From Alphaproteobacteria bacterium (GTDB lineage: Bacteria; Pseudomonadota; Alphaproteobacteria; Micropepsales; Micropepsaceae), in the NCBI GenBank assembly GCA_016783965.1, contig JADHVO010000007.1, forward strand, positions 124,001-188,000: a stretch of DNA of 64,000 bases, given 5' to 3'. The notes under the pieces were generated by a model. That model ran no database searches. It had not been told where the DNA came from and worked only from the letters and a program-made list of their open reading frames with translations. Below, in pieces: positions 22,400 through 32,078 of the stretch (within the stretch, counting starts at the first letter, position 1; each line of letters starts with the position of its first letter). The position numbers and the translations under genes were made by a program.

Positions 22400-24252
22400 T
22401 CGGCGGCCCCGCGCTTCAGACCGGTTTCGCGTTCGAGATCGTGCGCCAGCTCCTCGCGGCGGCCCTGGACCTGCGCGAAGTGGGCGTAGGTGCCGCCTTT
22501 CGCCATCAGCTCGGCATGGGTGCCGATCTCGGTGATCTTGCCGGCGTCCATCACGATGATGCGGTCGGCGTGGCGCGCGGTGGAGACGCGGTGCGACACC
22601 AGCATGGTGGTGCGGCCGGAGCGCAGCTCCTTCAGGCGCGACAGGATGTGCTCCTCGGTCTCGGTGTCGACGCTGGAGAAGCAGTCGTCGAGAAGCAGCA
22701 CCGGCGTGTCGCGGATCAGGCCGCGGGCGAGGCTGGTGCGCTGCTTCTGGCCGCCGGAGAGGGTGACGCCGCGCTCGCCCACCAGAGTGCGCAGGTGGTC
22801 GGGGAAGCGCTCGATGGTCTCTTCCAGGTCGGCAGCCTCGGCGGCGTCGTTGATCTCGTCCAGCGGGCGGTTCGGATTGTCATAGGCGATGTTGCGGCCG
22901 AGTTCGTCGGCAAACAGGAACGGGTCCTGCGGCACCAGCGCGATGTCGCCGCGCACCTGCGCGATGGGAAGGAGGCGGACGTCGCGGCCGTCGAGATAGA
23001 TGGTGCCGGGCGGCGGATCGAGCAGGCGCACGATGGAGCGAAGCAGGGTGGACTTGCCGGAGCCGACCCGACCCAGCACCGCGATCATCTCGCCGGCATG
23101 GATGTGAAGCGAGATGTCGTCGATCGCCTTGACGCCAGTGGCGGCGGCCCTGGCGTCGGTGGCGCGCGCGTCCCTGGCGGTGGCGCGGCGCGGATAAGTG
23201 TAGGAGAGATGCCGGAGCTTGATGTCGCCGCCGATTGCGTCGAGCGGCTTGCTTTCCGGCGCGTCGCGGATCTCGGGTTCGTAGTCGAGGATCTCGAACA
23301 GACGGGCGGCACCGGACGAGCCGCGCTGGAACATCGAGACGATCTGGCCGGACTGCTGGATCGGCTGCACCGCGATGGTCATGTAGAGCGTGAAAGCGGT
23401 GAAGGTGCCGACCGTCATCTGGCCCTGCAGCACTTCGTATCCGCCGATGCCCATGATGATGACGACCGCGATGCCGGTGAATACCGTCATCCATGCGTTC
23501 AGTGCGGCGTTCAGCACCATCAGCCGGAAGTAGTTGTCGGCATAGGCGCCGGAGACGTTCTTGAAGCGCTCGATCTCGCGGTCTTCCTGCGCGTGGGTCT
23601 GGATGGTGCGGATGCCGTTCAGGTTCTCCTGCACCGACTCCGACAGCGACGAGAAGCCTTCCTGCACCTTGGTCGACTGCTCGAAGATGCGGCGGGAGAG
23701 GACATACCCCATGCCGGCAATGAACGGCATGATCGGCAGCAGCCACAGCGTGAGCTTCGGCGATTGAACCAGCATAAATCCGAAGGCGACGAGGCCCGAG
23801 TAACCCAGCACGATCAGCGTGCGGCTGCCGACGCCGATAAGCTGACGTACCAGGTTCAAGTCGTTGATGGCACGGGCCATCAGGTCGCCGGTGGGGAAGC
23901 GGGCGAAGAAGCGCGGGCCTTGTAGCTCGAAATGCCAGTAGAGCCGCTCGCGCATGTCGTAGGTGATGGTGACGCCAACCAGCCGCACCAGCTTGCGGCC
24001 ATGCGCGACACAGAAGTAGCGGACGAAAGCGAGCCCGAGGATGCCCAGCACCGGGAACAGCAGGTTGTAGTTATGGGCGATCAGGCGATCGACTGTCGCC
24101 TTTACGACCAGCGGCATCATCGCCTCGAAGGTGCGGCCGAGGCAGATGAAGAACATGCCGCCCCAGAACGCCCAGCCGTGCTGGCGGATCAGCGGCAGCA
24201 GGTGCCACAATGGGCTCTTGGTCGGCTTGGGCTGCGCTTCGGAGACGCTCAA
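22396..24252 (-). CDS. ABC exporter half-transporter, subunit 1
   Basis: About 619 residues from a TTG at 24252 (SVSEAQPKPTKS). The frame stays open to ATG 24453, but that extra arginine-rich segment looks non-coding, so the start is uncertain. It has a membrane domain (HGWAFWGGMFFICLG and five more hydrophobic segments) and an ATPase domain. Walker A is GRVGSGKST, the signature is a consensus LSGGQKQ, and Walker B is VLLLDDCFSS, where Asp replaces the catalytic Glu. This is the degenerate-site partner typical of heterodimeric exporters. Coupled to subunit 2 by an overlapping stop/start. Confidence 0.88.
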   Translation of the reverse strand: MSVSEAQPKPTKSPLWHLLPLIRQHGWAFWGGMFFICLGRTFEAMMPLVVKATVDRLIAHNYNLLFPVLGILGLAFVRYFCVAHGRKLVRLVGVTITYDMRERLYWHFELQGPRFFARFPTGDLMARAINDLNLVRQLIGVGSRTLIVLGYSGLVAFGFMLVQSPKLTLWLLPIMPFIAGMGYVLSRRIFEQSTKVQEGFSSLSESVQENLNGIRTIQTHAQEDREIERFKNVSGAYADNYFRLMVLNAALNAWMTVFTGIAVVIIMGIGGYEVLQGQMTVGTFTAFTLYMTIAVQPIQQSGQIVSMFQRGSSGAARLFEILDYEPEIRDAPESKPLDAIGGDIKLRHLSYTYPRRATARDARATDARAAATGVKAIDDISLHIHAGEMIAVLGRVGSGKSTLLRSIVRLLDPPPGTIYLDGRDVRLLPIAQVRGDIALVPQDPFLFADELGRNIAYDNPNRPLDEINDAAEAADLEETIERFPDHLRTLVGERGVTLSGGQKQRTSLARGLIRDTPVLLLDDCFSSVDTETEEHILSRLKELRSGRTTMLVSHRVSTARHADRIIVMDAGKITEIGTHAELMAKGGTYAHFAQVQGRREELAHDLERETGLKRGAAE

Positions 24253-24504
24253 TTCATCGCCGGCGCGCCGTCGCGCCGTTTCCCTGTGCGACGGGCGTCC
24301 CGCCGGCTTTATCGTTGTGAGTCTTGGGTATTGTACGACCGCGGGTGCCGCCCGCCAGCGCCGGACCCTGAGGCGAATTGTGCAAATTGCTGCTTTGCGA
24401 CAATTGGCACGGAGGGGGCGGGTAATTCTTCGAATGTAAAGCGTACTTGACATGGAAAGCCTGCCAGCGTTCCCTTCTGGGACAGGCAGGGGATGGGGCG
24501 GACG

Positions 24505-26472
24505 ATGCGGCTTGGGTTTCTGGCAATCTTGGCCGCTGTGATGCTGGCCACGCCTGCGGTGGCAGAAGACTTGAAACCCGCGGTGCCACTGCCTGCGCCG
24601 CCGCTTGCCAAGGACAATCCACCGTCAATCAGCGGCGCTGCGCTGACGGAGAGCGATGTCGCGGCGCTGTCGGACGGTCTGATTCCGTCCGCGATCGCGC
24701 TCAGCGACGTCGCGGGCGTCGTGGTGGTCGCCGTGAAGGACGGCCACGTGCTGTTCCAGAAGGGCTATGGCTTCGCCGACATGGCTCGGCGCACGCCGGT
24801 CGATCCGGAGAAGACGCTGTTCCGTCCCGGTTCGGTGTCCAAGCTGTTTACCTGGACGGCGGTGATGCAACTCGCGGACGCGGGGAAGATCGATCTCGAC
24901 GCCGACATCAACCGTTACCTCGATTTCACGATCCCCGCGGCGTTCGGGAAACCGGTCACGATGCGCAACCTGATGACGCACACGGCCGGGTTCGATGAGA
25001 CCTACCGCTCCCTGCTGATCGGCGACCCCAGAGTGCTGGCGCCGCTGCGCCAGGTCGTGATGGAGGACATCCCGGCGCGGAGCTATCCGCCGGGCGAGGT
25101 GCCGGCCTATTCGAACTATGGCGCGACGCTTGCGGGCTACATCGTGGCGCGCGTGTCGGGCGAGAAGTTCGAGGACTACATCCAGCGCCACATCTTCACG
25201 CCGCTCGGCATGGCGCACGCGACCTTCGTGCAGCCGCTGCCGAAGGCGCTCGCGCCCGACATGTCGAAGGGCTATCGCACGGCAACCGGCCAGCCGGTGC
25301 CGTTCGAGATGATCAACATGGGACCGGCGGGCGGGTTGTCGGCCAGCGGCGCGGACATGGCGAAGTTCATGATCGCGCATCTGGAAGACGGCGGGCCGAT
25401 CCTGTCCCCGCGCGCGGCGGAGCGGATGCACAGCACGGCATCCAACCTGTTTCCGGCCCTGTCGCCGATGGCGTACGGCTTCTATCGCGACGACAAGAAC
25501 GGCCATGTGGTGATCGAACATGGCGGCGACACCGGCGTGTTCCACTCGCAGCTCTCGCTGCTGCCGAACGACCATGTGGGGCTGTTCTATTCGACCAACA
25601 CGCTGGGTGCGAGCGGCGGCGGTGCGCGGCTTCGGCGGGCGTGGTTCAACGCGTTCATGGACCGCTACTTCCCGGCGCCAAAGACGAGACCCTTGCCGAC
25701 GCTGGCGAGCGCACATGAGCACGGCGCGCTGGTTGCCGGCAGTTATGTGCTGAGCCGGCGCGCGGGGCAGAGCTTCGCGAGCTATCTCACGCTCTTCCAG
25801 CCGGTGTCGGTGAGCCTCAATGCGGACAACACGATCAGCATCGCGGCGCTGGTGACGCCCGCAGGCACCGTGAAGAAGTGGCGCGAAGTGAAGCCATTCG
25901 TCTGGCAGGACGTGAACGGAGAAAGCCTTGTGCAGGCGCTGGTGAAGGACGGCAAGGTGACCGAAATCGGAATGGACGACATCGGGCCGATCATCGTGCT
26001 GCAACCGGCGGAATTCCGGCTGGCCATGTGGAACTTCTATCTGCTGGTCGGGACGATTGCGATGTTCGCGCTGACGGTGATCTTCTGGCCGATCAAGGCG
26101 GTGCTGCGGTGGCGCTACGACCGGCCGTTCGCGATGACCGGACGGGCGCGCTGGCTCTATCGGCTGACGCGGTTGACCGCGGTTGCCGATCTGGTCTTCC
26201 TGGCAGGTTTCCCGCTGGCCTTCCTGGTGCTCACGATGAGCCTGGCGAGCCACGGCCCGAGCATCGACGCGCTGTGGCGCGTGCTTCAGGTGTTCGGCGT
26301 GATCGGGATCACCGGCACGGTGGCGGTGGCGCTAAACTTCTGGGGCGGACTGGGCGATCGCGGACGGCCGTGGTGGACCAAAGTGACCGACGGTCTGCTG
26401 CTGATTGCAGCGCTGGCGACCGTGTGGTTCGCGTTCAGCCAGAACCTGCTCAGTCTGAGCCTGACGTACTGA
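24505..26472 (+). CDS. Secreted/membrane serine hydrolase (beta-lactamase/PBP4 family) with C-terminal membrane segments
   Basis: 655 residues from ATG 24505, preceded by GGGGCGG; ATG 24493 is four codons upstream. It has a signal peptide (LGFLAILAAVMLATPAVA). The serine beta-lactamase-like domain carries the SxxK motif SVSK in FRPGSVSKLF, the Tyr motif YSNYG and HGGDTG as the third motif. The C-terminal about 200 residues contain four hydrophobic helices, for example YLLVGTIAMFALTVIFW and LLLIAALATVWFAF. It probably acts on peptides or esters at the outer face of the inner membrane. Not a likely resistance enzyme. Confidence 0.85.
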   Translation: MRLGFLAILAAVMLATPAVAEDLKPAVPLPAPPLAKDNPPSISGAALTESDVAALSDGLIPSAIALSDVAGVVVVAVKDGHVLFQKGYGFADMARRTPVDPEKTLFRPGSVSKLFTWTAVMQLADAGKIDLDADINRYLDFTIPAAFGKPVTMRNLMTHTAGFDETYRSLLIGDPRVLAPLRQVVMEDIPARSYPPGEVPAYSNYGATLAGYIVARVSGEKFEDYIQRHIFTPLGMAHATFVQPLPKALAPDMSKGYRTATGQPVPFEMINMGPAGGLSASGADMAKFMIAHLEDGGPILSPRAAERMHSTASNLFPALSPMAYGFYRDDKNGHVVIEHGGDTGVFHSQLSLLPNDHVGLFYSTNTLGASGGGARLRRAWFNAFMDRYFPAPKTRPLPTLASAHEHGALVAGSYVLSRRAGQSFASYLTLFQPVSVSLNADNTISIAALVTPAGTVKKWREVKPFVWQDVNGESLVQALVKDGKVTEIGMDDIGPIIVLQPAEFRLAMWNFYLLVGTIAMFALTVIFWPIKAVLRWRYDRPFAMTGRARWLYRLTRLTAVADLVFLAGFPLAFLVLTMSLASHGPSIDALWRVLQVFGVIGITGTVAVALNFWGGLGDRGRPWWTKVTDGLLLIAALATVWFAFSQNLLSLSLTY

Positions 26473-26576
26473 GGCGAAAAGCGGATATTTTACAGTCGGT
26501 TAGGGAAATCGTTGGGGTGTCCTTGGCCTGACGCAATTCACCCTCCATATATCGCCAACAGCAACTGGAGGTTCGC

Positions 26577-28355
26577 ATGGCCGGTTTTCTGCGGTGGGCC
26601 AAGGGCATCGGCATGGGCGTGCTGAACGGCGTCGCCAGGTTCCTAGCGTTCGTCGTGCTGCTGGTGATCGCGCTGGTGGTGTGGGCCCTGTTCACCGGCG
26701 ACGGCCTGCCGAGGAACATCGTGCTGGCGATGGACTTGCGCGACCCGATGGCGGATTCCTCCAACGTCGATCCGCTCTTCAGCGGCAACAAGCCGACCGT
26801 GATGGACATCGTGCTGACGCTGGACGCGGCGGAACGCGACGACCGAGTGAAGGGCGCGGTGATCCGGATCGGCGCGGCGAACCTTTCCATCGCGCAGGCC
26901 GAGGAGCTTGACGCCGCGATCCGTAAATTCCGCAAGGCGGGCAAGTTCGTGATCGCGCACAGCCAGGGCTTCCTGGCGAGCGGGCTCGGCGACTACCTGA
27001 CCGTCGCCAGCGCCGACCAGATATGGATGCAGCCCAAGGCGCCGTTCACCGCGAACGGCGAGGGCGGCGGCGAGTTGTTCCTGCGCGGCCTGCTCGACAA
27101 GATCAACGCCGATCCGCAGATCGTGAAGCGCGCCGACTACAAGAGCGCAGCCGACGAGTTCATGGAAAAGAACATGACGCCGGCCGACCGCGAGCAGCTC
27201 ACGCGGCTGATGCAGAGCTGGTACGACGCGGCGACCTCCGGCGCGGCGGCGGCGCGGCACCTGACGCATGAGCGCATCGTGGCGGCCTTCGAGGCGAGCC
27301 CGCAATTCACCGAGAACGCGCAGGCCGCCGGCCTTATCGACAAGATCGGCTATGACGACGATGCCCAGCAGGCGGCGCTGGCACGGGCAGGCGACGGCGC
27401 CAAGCTCGTGAAGATGAGCGAATATGTGCGGGTGAAGAAGCAAGCGTCACAGATCGGTTTCGGGCCGAAGATCGCGCTGATCCAGGCGTCTGGCGAAATC
27501 CAGGACGGCACGGCGGGCGGCGGCGGGCTGTTCGGCGGCAACGACTTCATCGCGGGCGACGATCTCTCGCGCGCGATCCGCGCCGCGGCGGCCGACAAGG
27601 ACGTGAAGGCGATTATCCTGCGCGTCGACTCGCCGGGCGGTTCGGTGACAGCGTCGGACCAGATACTGGCCGCCGTGAAGAAGGCGCAGGCCGCCGGCAA
27701 GCCGGTGGTGGTGAGCATGGGCGGCGTGGCTGCTTCGGGCGGCTATTACATCTCGCTGTCGGCCAACCGTATCGTGGCGGAGCCGGGAACGATCACGGGC
27801 TCGATCGGCGTGCTGACGGGCAAGGTGTCGATCGACCGCTCGGCGGCGTTGATCGGCGTCGGCGTGGATACCGTCGGGGTAGGACGCAACGCGCTCTACA
27901 ATTCTGAGTTCGTGCCGTACACGCCTGAGCAGCTTGCGGCGCTGAACCACGAAGCGGACGCGATCTATGCCGATTTCACCGGCAAGGTAGCGGCGGGGCG
28001 GCACATGCCGATCGCGAAGGTGCTGGAGATCGCCAAGGGACGCGTGTGGTCGGGTGCGGACGCGCGCGGCCACGGGCTGGTGGACGCGCTCGGCGGCTTC
28101 TGGACGGCAGCGGACCTTGCGAAGAAGCTCGCGAACATCGGGCCGGACGAGAAGGTCGTCTACAAATTCTTCCCGAAGCAGAGGGGCTTCTTCGAGACGC
28201 TGGGCGACGCGCTCGGTGGCAACGACGAGGCGGTGCAGGCGGTGCAGGGCTTCATCACGCTGATGAATGCCGCCCCGGTGCGCGCGTTCACCGGCGCGGT
28301 GGCCGATCTGCCGCGCGGCGGCGTGGAGATGCGGGCGACGGGATTGCCGCGCTAA
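26577..28355 (+). CDS. sppA: Signal peptide peptidase SppA (67K, duplicated form)
   Basis: 592 residues, the long two-domain form like E. coli SppA. An N-terminal transmembrane anchor (FLAFVVLLVIALVVWALF) is followed by tandem ClpP-like domains. The catalytic Lys189 sits in ADYKSAADEF and the nucleophile Ser387 in GGVAASGGYYISL, with DSPGGSVTASDQIL before it. It degrades cleaved signal peptides in the inner membrane. A clear ribosome site (CTGGAGG) precedes the ATG. It is convergent with the TPR protein gene, stops adjacent. Confidence 0.93.
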   Translation: MAGFLRWAKGIGMGVLNGVARFLAFVVLLVIALVVWALFTGDGLPRNIVLAMDLRDPMADSSNVDPLFSGNKPTVMDIVLTLDAAERDDRVKGAVIRIGAANLSIAQAEELDAAIRKFRKAGKFVIAHSQGFLASGLGDYLTVASADQIWMQPKAPFTANGEGGGELFLRGLLDKINADPQIVKRADYKSAADEFMEKNMTPADREQLTRLMQSWYDAATSGAAAARHLTHERIVAAFEASPQFTENAQAAGLIDKIGYDDDAQQAALARAGDGAKLVKMSEYVRVKKQASQIGFGPKIALIQASGEIQDGTAGGGGLFGGNDFIAGDDLSRAIRAAAADKDVKAIILRVDSPGGSVTASDQILAAVKKAQAAGKPVVVSMGGVAASGGYYISLSANRIVAEPGTITGSIGVLTGKVSIDRSAALIGVGVDTVGVGRNALYNSEFVPYTPEQLAALNHEADAIYADFTGKVAAGRHMPIAKVLEIAKGRVWSGADARGHGLVDALGGFWTAADLAKKLANIGPDEKVVYKFFPKQRGFFETLGDALGGNDEAVQAVQGFITLMNAAPVRAFTGAVADLPRGGVEMRATGLPR

Positions 28356-28919
28356 CTACGTCCCGCTGTTCCTCTGCGTGACGCGGTAGCGGGCCAGTTG
28401 CTGACGGGCGGCGGTGAAGCCGGGTTCGAGCTGGAGCGCGGCTTTGTAGTCCTGAAACGCGGCGCCGACATTGCCCAGCGCCTCGTTGGCGACCGCGCGG
28501 TTGTAGTAGGCGATCTCCATCCGCTTGGTGCCGTGCGCGATGGCCTGATCGGCATCGGCCTTGGCGTCGTCGAAGCGGCGGAGCGCAATCTCGGTGGCGC
28601 TGCGGTTGAGGTAGGCCTCGCCCACGTTTTCGCCGAGCGCGAGCGCCTCGGCATAGTCGCTCAGCGCACCGTCAACGTCGTCGGCGCGGGCCCTCAGGAT
28701 GCCGCGGTTGATGAGGGTGGATGCGCGGTCGACCTGGCTCAGCGTCTGGTTCCGGAGAGCGTCGTCGCACATCCGGATGCCGTATGGCGTGTCCCAGCCG
28801 GACTCGGCCTGGGAATAGCATACGTTGGCCATGCCGTTGCCCACGACTTCCACGGCCGCGGAGGCCGCCGTGCTCACCAGCAATGCCGCGCCGAACGTCA
28901 GTGCGAACGTGAACTTCAT
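28356..28919 (-). CDS. Secreted TPR-repeat protein
   Basis: 187 residues from ATG 28919, with GGAGGAG upstream. It has a Sec signal peptide (FTFALTFGAALLVSTAASAA). The mature part contains about three tetratricopeptide repeats, for example INRGILRARADDVDGALSDY and AYYNRAVANEALGNVGAAFQ. Two cysteines (VCYSQ, MCDDA) near the mature N-terminus may form a disulfide. Probably a periplasmic protein-protein adaptor. It is the first of several TPR proteins in the next 11 kb. Confidence 0.85.
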   Translation of the reverse strand: MKFTFALTFGAALLVSTAASAAVEVVGNGMANVCYSQAESGWDTPYGIRMCDDALRNQTLSQVDRASTLINRGILRARADDVDGALSDYAEALALGENVGEAYLNRSATEIALRRFDDAKADADQAIAHGTKRMEIAYYNRAVANEALGNVGAAFQDYKAALQLEPGFTAARQQLARYRVTQRNSGT

Positions 28920-29053
28920 GACGCTCCTCCGTCCCATGCGGCATGGTCCCACTGCGGCGGCACGCCGTCAATTTTCATTGATCCCGCTCATTTGTTTCGA
29001 AGGTGCTGTTTTGCTAGCGTCACAATGTCGATAGCAGCGCCGAAGTACTCACT

Positions 29054-29725
29054 ATGATCCTGGAAATAAAGGATTTTCTAAGTCCGGAGGAAGTCGCCAG
29101 GTTAACTGCGCTCGGTGCCGACTTAAAGTTTGTCAACGGGCGCGCGTCCAACCCGGCCAATACGACCAAGGACAATCTCCAGGCCGATGCCGCCGATCCG
29201 CGCTATGGCGAGTCGGTGCAGATCGTGGGCAATGCGTTTGCGCGGTCGGAGGAATTCCGCAACTTCGCTTTCCCGAAGCGGATGATGCCGCCGCTGCTGG
29301 CGCGCTACGAGCCGGGGATGAAATACGGCGCGCATGCGGACGCGGCGCTGCTGCAACTCGATCCCAAGGGGCCGCCGCTGCAGTCCGACATTTCGGCCAC
29401 CGTGTTCATCGCCGACCCCAGGACCTACGAAGGCGGCGAGCTGGTGATCCACCTGGGCACGCGGCCTGTGGTGGCGAAGGGACAACCGGGTGAGGCCATC
29501 GTCTATCCTTCGACCACGCTGCACGAGGTGCGGCCGGTGCGGTCGGGCGTGCGGCTGGTCTCGATCACCTTCATCGAGAGCCTGATCGCGGACGAGCACA
29601 AGCGCACACAGCTCTACGAGCTGAACGAGGTGGCGGCGCTGGAAGGCCTCAAGATGGACTGGCAGAACCGCGTGCGGCTCGAGACGGTGCGCCAGAACCT
29701 CGTGCGCATGTGGTCCAAGTCATAG
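29054..29725 (+). CDS. PKHD-type Fe(II)/2-oxoglutarate hydroxylase (PiuC/YbiX-like)
   Basis: 223 residues, the normal PiuC length. The double-stranded beta-helix carries His94 and Asp96 in YGAHADAALL, the distal His157 in TTLHEVRPV, and the 2-oxoglutarate Arg167 in SGVRLVSITF. FIADPRTYEGGELVI is the family's typical central strand pair. PiuC relatives are often beside TonB-dependent siderophore receptors; here a TonB receptor is 4 kb downstream. The substrate is unknown. Its stop overlaps that of the convergent sulfotransferase-like gene by six bases. Confidence 0.88.
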   Translation: MILEIKDFLSPEEVARLTALGADLKFVNGRASNPANTTKDNLQADAADPRYGESVQIVGNAFARSEEFRNFAFPKRMMPPLLARYEPGMKYGAHADAALLQLDPKGPPLQSDISATVFIADPRTYEGGELVIHLGTRPVVAKGQPGEAIVYPSTTLHEVRPVRSGVRLVSITFIESLIADEHKRTQLYELNEVAALEGLKMDWQNRVRLETVRQNLVRMWSKS

Positions 29726-30721
29726 GAGTTCGGCAACGCCGGTGTTGCGCTTGGCGATCGCATCCAGCCAGGCGAGGCCCTTGCGGATCTCCGGCGCATG
29801 TTGCGCCCGCGCCTGTATCAGCAGTTGCTGACGCAGCGTGACCGAGTATGCGTACTCGGGCGCCTTGGAATAGCGGGTGAGCACCGGGCTCTGGCTGACA
29901 GCGGCAGCGAAGCCGGGCGGGTAGGGAATTGCCAGGTGGTCGAGCACGGCATTCATCGTGTGGCCCAGCTTTGAGAGCAGCGCGTCGAAGTCGACCGCCA
30001 GCACCCGGCCTGGGTGCGCCTTGAGCGCCGCCTGCTGCGCCAGGCTCTCGGCCAGCCATGTCATCGCCGCTAGTTCGCCGATCGACGTGGGCTGGGCCAT
30101 TTCGCCGACGGCCGCCTGCACGCGCCGCGCCCGCTCGGCCTCGAAGCCGCGCAGATCGACCAGCGCGTTGGCGCCCGCAAGCAGCGTGGCGAGATAGGGC
30201 TCGGGCTTGAGGTTGAGATAGATGGCGTTCGAGCCCGGGTTGGCAGACAGCAGGCGCGGCGCGATGCGGCCGCCGGTGCTGGTGGCTTTCAGCACGATCA
30301 CCCTGGTGGTCAGGAAGGCGCGGCGCCAGAGCTTGAGGAGCACGGGCAGTTTGGCGTCGAACTGCGGCGACTGCGCGTCGGACAGCTCGGCCAGGGTGCG
30401 CAGCGGCAGGGGCTCGCGCAGGCCAAGCGTGACCCTGGTCTCGTCGATCAAGCGCGACAGCAGCGTCGAGCCCACATGGCCGGTGTGGAAGATAAAGTGC
30501 AGCGGACGCTGCGTGACGATCGGATTCATCGCCTGCGCAACCACGCTCCAGGGGATCCATGTGCCTCGGGCGGCGGGTGCCAGGATGCGGTCGTCCAGGA
30601 AGCTCGCGGCGCGATAGGCCGCCTCGTCCATGCGCACGAGGAAGACTTGATCCCGCGCAATGTCGAGCTTCTGGGGATAGAGTAGCGGTGATGTCGAAAG
30701 GCCGTCGGCGAGATCGTTCAT
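29720..30721 (-). CDS. Sulfotransferase-like P-loop protein
   Basis: 333 residues from ATG 30721 (MNDLADG). It has a PAPS-type loop FHTGHVGSTLLSRLID after a beta strand, then a strand RVIVLKATS and an extended helical C-terminal half (VLAVDFDALLSKLG; MNAVLDHLAIPYP). This fits a divergent sulfotransferase; true PAPS use is uncertain because the 3'-phosphate-binding Arg/Ser motif is not obvious. No signal peptide. It is divergent from the Asp/Asn hydroxylase gene, starts about 55 bases apart. Confidence 0.75.
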   Translation of the reverse strand: MNDLADGLSTSPLLYPQKLDIARDQVFLVRMDEAAYRAASFLDDRILAPAARGTWIPWSVVAQAMNPIVTQRPLHFIFHTGHVGSTLLSRLIDETRVTLGLREPLPLRTLAELSDAQSPQFDAKLPVLLKLWRRAFLTTRVIVLKATSTGGRIAPRLLSANPGSNAIYLNLKPEPYLATLLAGANALVDLRGFEAERARRVQAAVGEMAQPTSIGELAAMTWLAESLAQQAALKAHPGRVLAVDFDALLSKLGHTMNAVLDHLAIPYPPGFAAAVSQSPVLTRYSKAPEYAYSVTLRQQLLIQARAQHAPEIRKGLAWLDAIAKRNTGVAELL

Positions 30722-30776
30722 TGCGGATGATGGCGCTTTCGTTACTTTGGCCACCGTAACACAGGCAGATGACCTC

Positions 30777-32051
30777 ATGGCGACCGGCCAATTCCCGCAG
30801 GTCGAAGCGCTTGCCCGTCAGGCCGATCAGGCGATGCAGACGGGCCGGATGGACGAGGCGGCGCGGCTGTGGGGGCAGGTGCGCCAGCTCGCACCGCGGC
30901 ATCCGGGCGCGCTGATGTTCCTGGGCCAGCATGCGCTTCACCGCGGCGACACGACGGGCGCGCGGTTGCTGCTGGAGCAGGCAGCCGAAGCCGATCCGAA
31001 CAATCCGGTGATCGTACTGAACCTCTCGGCCGCCTATCGCGCGACGAACGATCCGCGGGAGCTGCTGGCGCTGGACCGCGCGCTGGCGATCGATCCGTAT
31101 TTCTTCCCGGCGCTGCTGGCCAAGGGCATGTTCTTCGACCGCGCGGGCAACGCACGCGAGGCAGCGCGGGTGTTCCGCGACGTGCTGACCATCGCGCCGG
31201 CAGTGCCGGACGACTGGATGAAGCAGCCGCTTGCCCGGGCGCGCGCCGTGGTGGACGAGAATATCGTGGCGGTGACGCGGTTCCTCGATGCCCGGCTGGC
31301 GGAAGGGCGCGCGAAATTCGCAGGCGCCGATCTCCGCCGGTTCGAGGAGGCCAAGGGCATCATGACGGGCGCCAAGAAGGCGTTCGTGCAGCAGCCGACC
31401 CTGCTCAACTTCCCGCAGCTGCCGCCGATCCAGTTCTACGACCGCAAGGATTTCCCCTGGCTGGCCGAGGTCGAGGCGGCGACGGACACGATCCGCGAGG
31501 AGTTCCTGGCGCTGTGGCGGGAGGACGCGAAGGAGTTCGCGGCCTATGTAAACCATCCGGACGGCGTGCCGCTGAACCAGTGGACCGAGCTCAACCGCTC
31601 GCCGCGGTGGAGCGTGTTCTTCCTGTGGGGGAACGGCGTGCGCAACGATGCGCATTGCGCGCGGGTGCCAAAGACCGCGGCGTTGCTGGACAAGGTACCG
31701 ATGGCGACCGTGCCCGGCGCCGCGCCGGCGGCGTTCTTCTCCACGCTTCAGCCAAGGACGCTGATCCCGCCGCACACCGGCGTCACCAATACGCGGCTGA
31801 TCGTGCATATCCCGCTGGTGGTGCCGCCGGGATGCTGGTTCCGGGTAGGCAACGACACCCGCGAATGGGAGCCGGGCACGGCGCTGATCTTCGACGACAC
31901 CATCGAGCATGAGGCCTGGAACGGCGGCGACCGGATGCGCGCGGTGCTGATCTTCGACATCTGGAATCCGTATTTGACGGACGCCGAGCGTGCGATGACC
32001 TGCGAACTGCTCGCGGGGTACGAGGCCTATTACGGCCCGATCAGCACGTGA
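30777..32051 (+). CDS. TPR - aspartyl/asparaginyl beta-hydroxylase (AspH-type) fusion
   Basis: 424 residues from ATG 30777 (an upstream TTG at 30747 is possible). The N-terminal about 150 residues hold TPR units (DEAARLWGQVRQLAPRHPG, GALMFLGQHALHRGDT, AAEADPNNPVIVLNLSAAY in part). The C-terminal AspH domain shows IPPHTGVTNTRLIVHIPL and IFDDTIEHEAWN, giving the two iron histidines, then RAVLIFDIWNP. AspH enzymes hydroxylate Asp/Asn in peptides or proteins, or lipid headgroups in LpxO relatives. The TPR part suggests a protein partner. Convergent with the TPR-sulfotransferase gene. Confidence 0.88.
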   Translation: MATGQFPQVEALARQADQAMQTGRMDEAARLWGQVRQLAPRHPGALMFLGQHALHRGDTTGARLLLEQAAEADPNNPVIVLNLSAAYRATNDPRELLALDRALAIDPYFFPALLAKGMFFDRAGNAREAARVFRDVLTIAPAVPDDWMKQPLARARAVVDENIVAVTRFLDARLAEGRAKFAGADLRRFEEAKGIMTGAKKAFVQQPTLLNFPQLPPIQFYDRKDFPWLAEVEAATDTIREEFLALWREDAKEFAAYVNHPDGVPLNQWTELNRSPRWSVFFLWGNGVRNDAHCARVPKTAALLDKVPMATVPGAAPAAFFSTLQPRTLIPPHTGVTNTRLIVHIPLVVPPGCWFRVGNDTREWEPGTALIFDDTIEHEAWNGGDRMRAVLIFDIWNPYLTDAERAMTCELLAGYEAYYGPIST

Positions 32052-32078
32052 TTGTTCGGCGCTTCGCTCCCGCGAAGC

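Noticed and set aside
29649-31910. Very long open frame antisense across the PKHD, sulfotransferase and AspH genes
   Set aside because: Same reason; three real genes on known frames explain the region.
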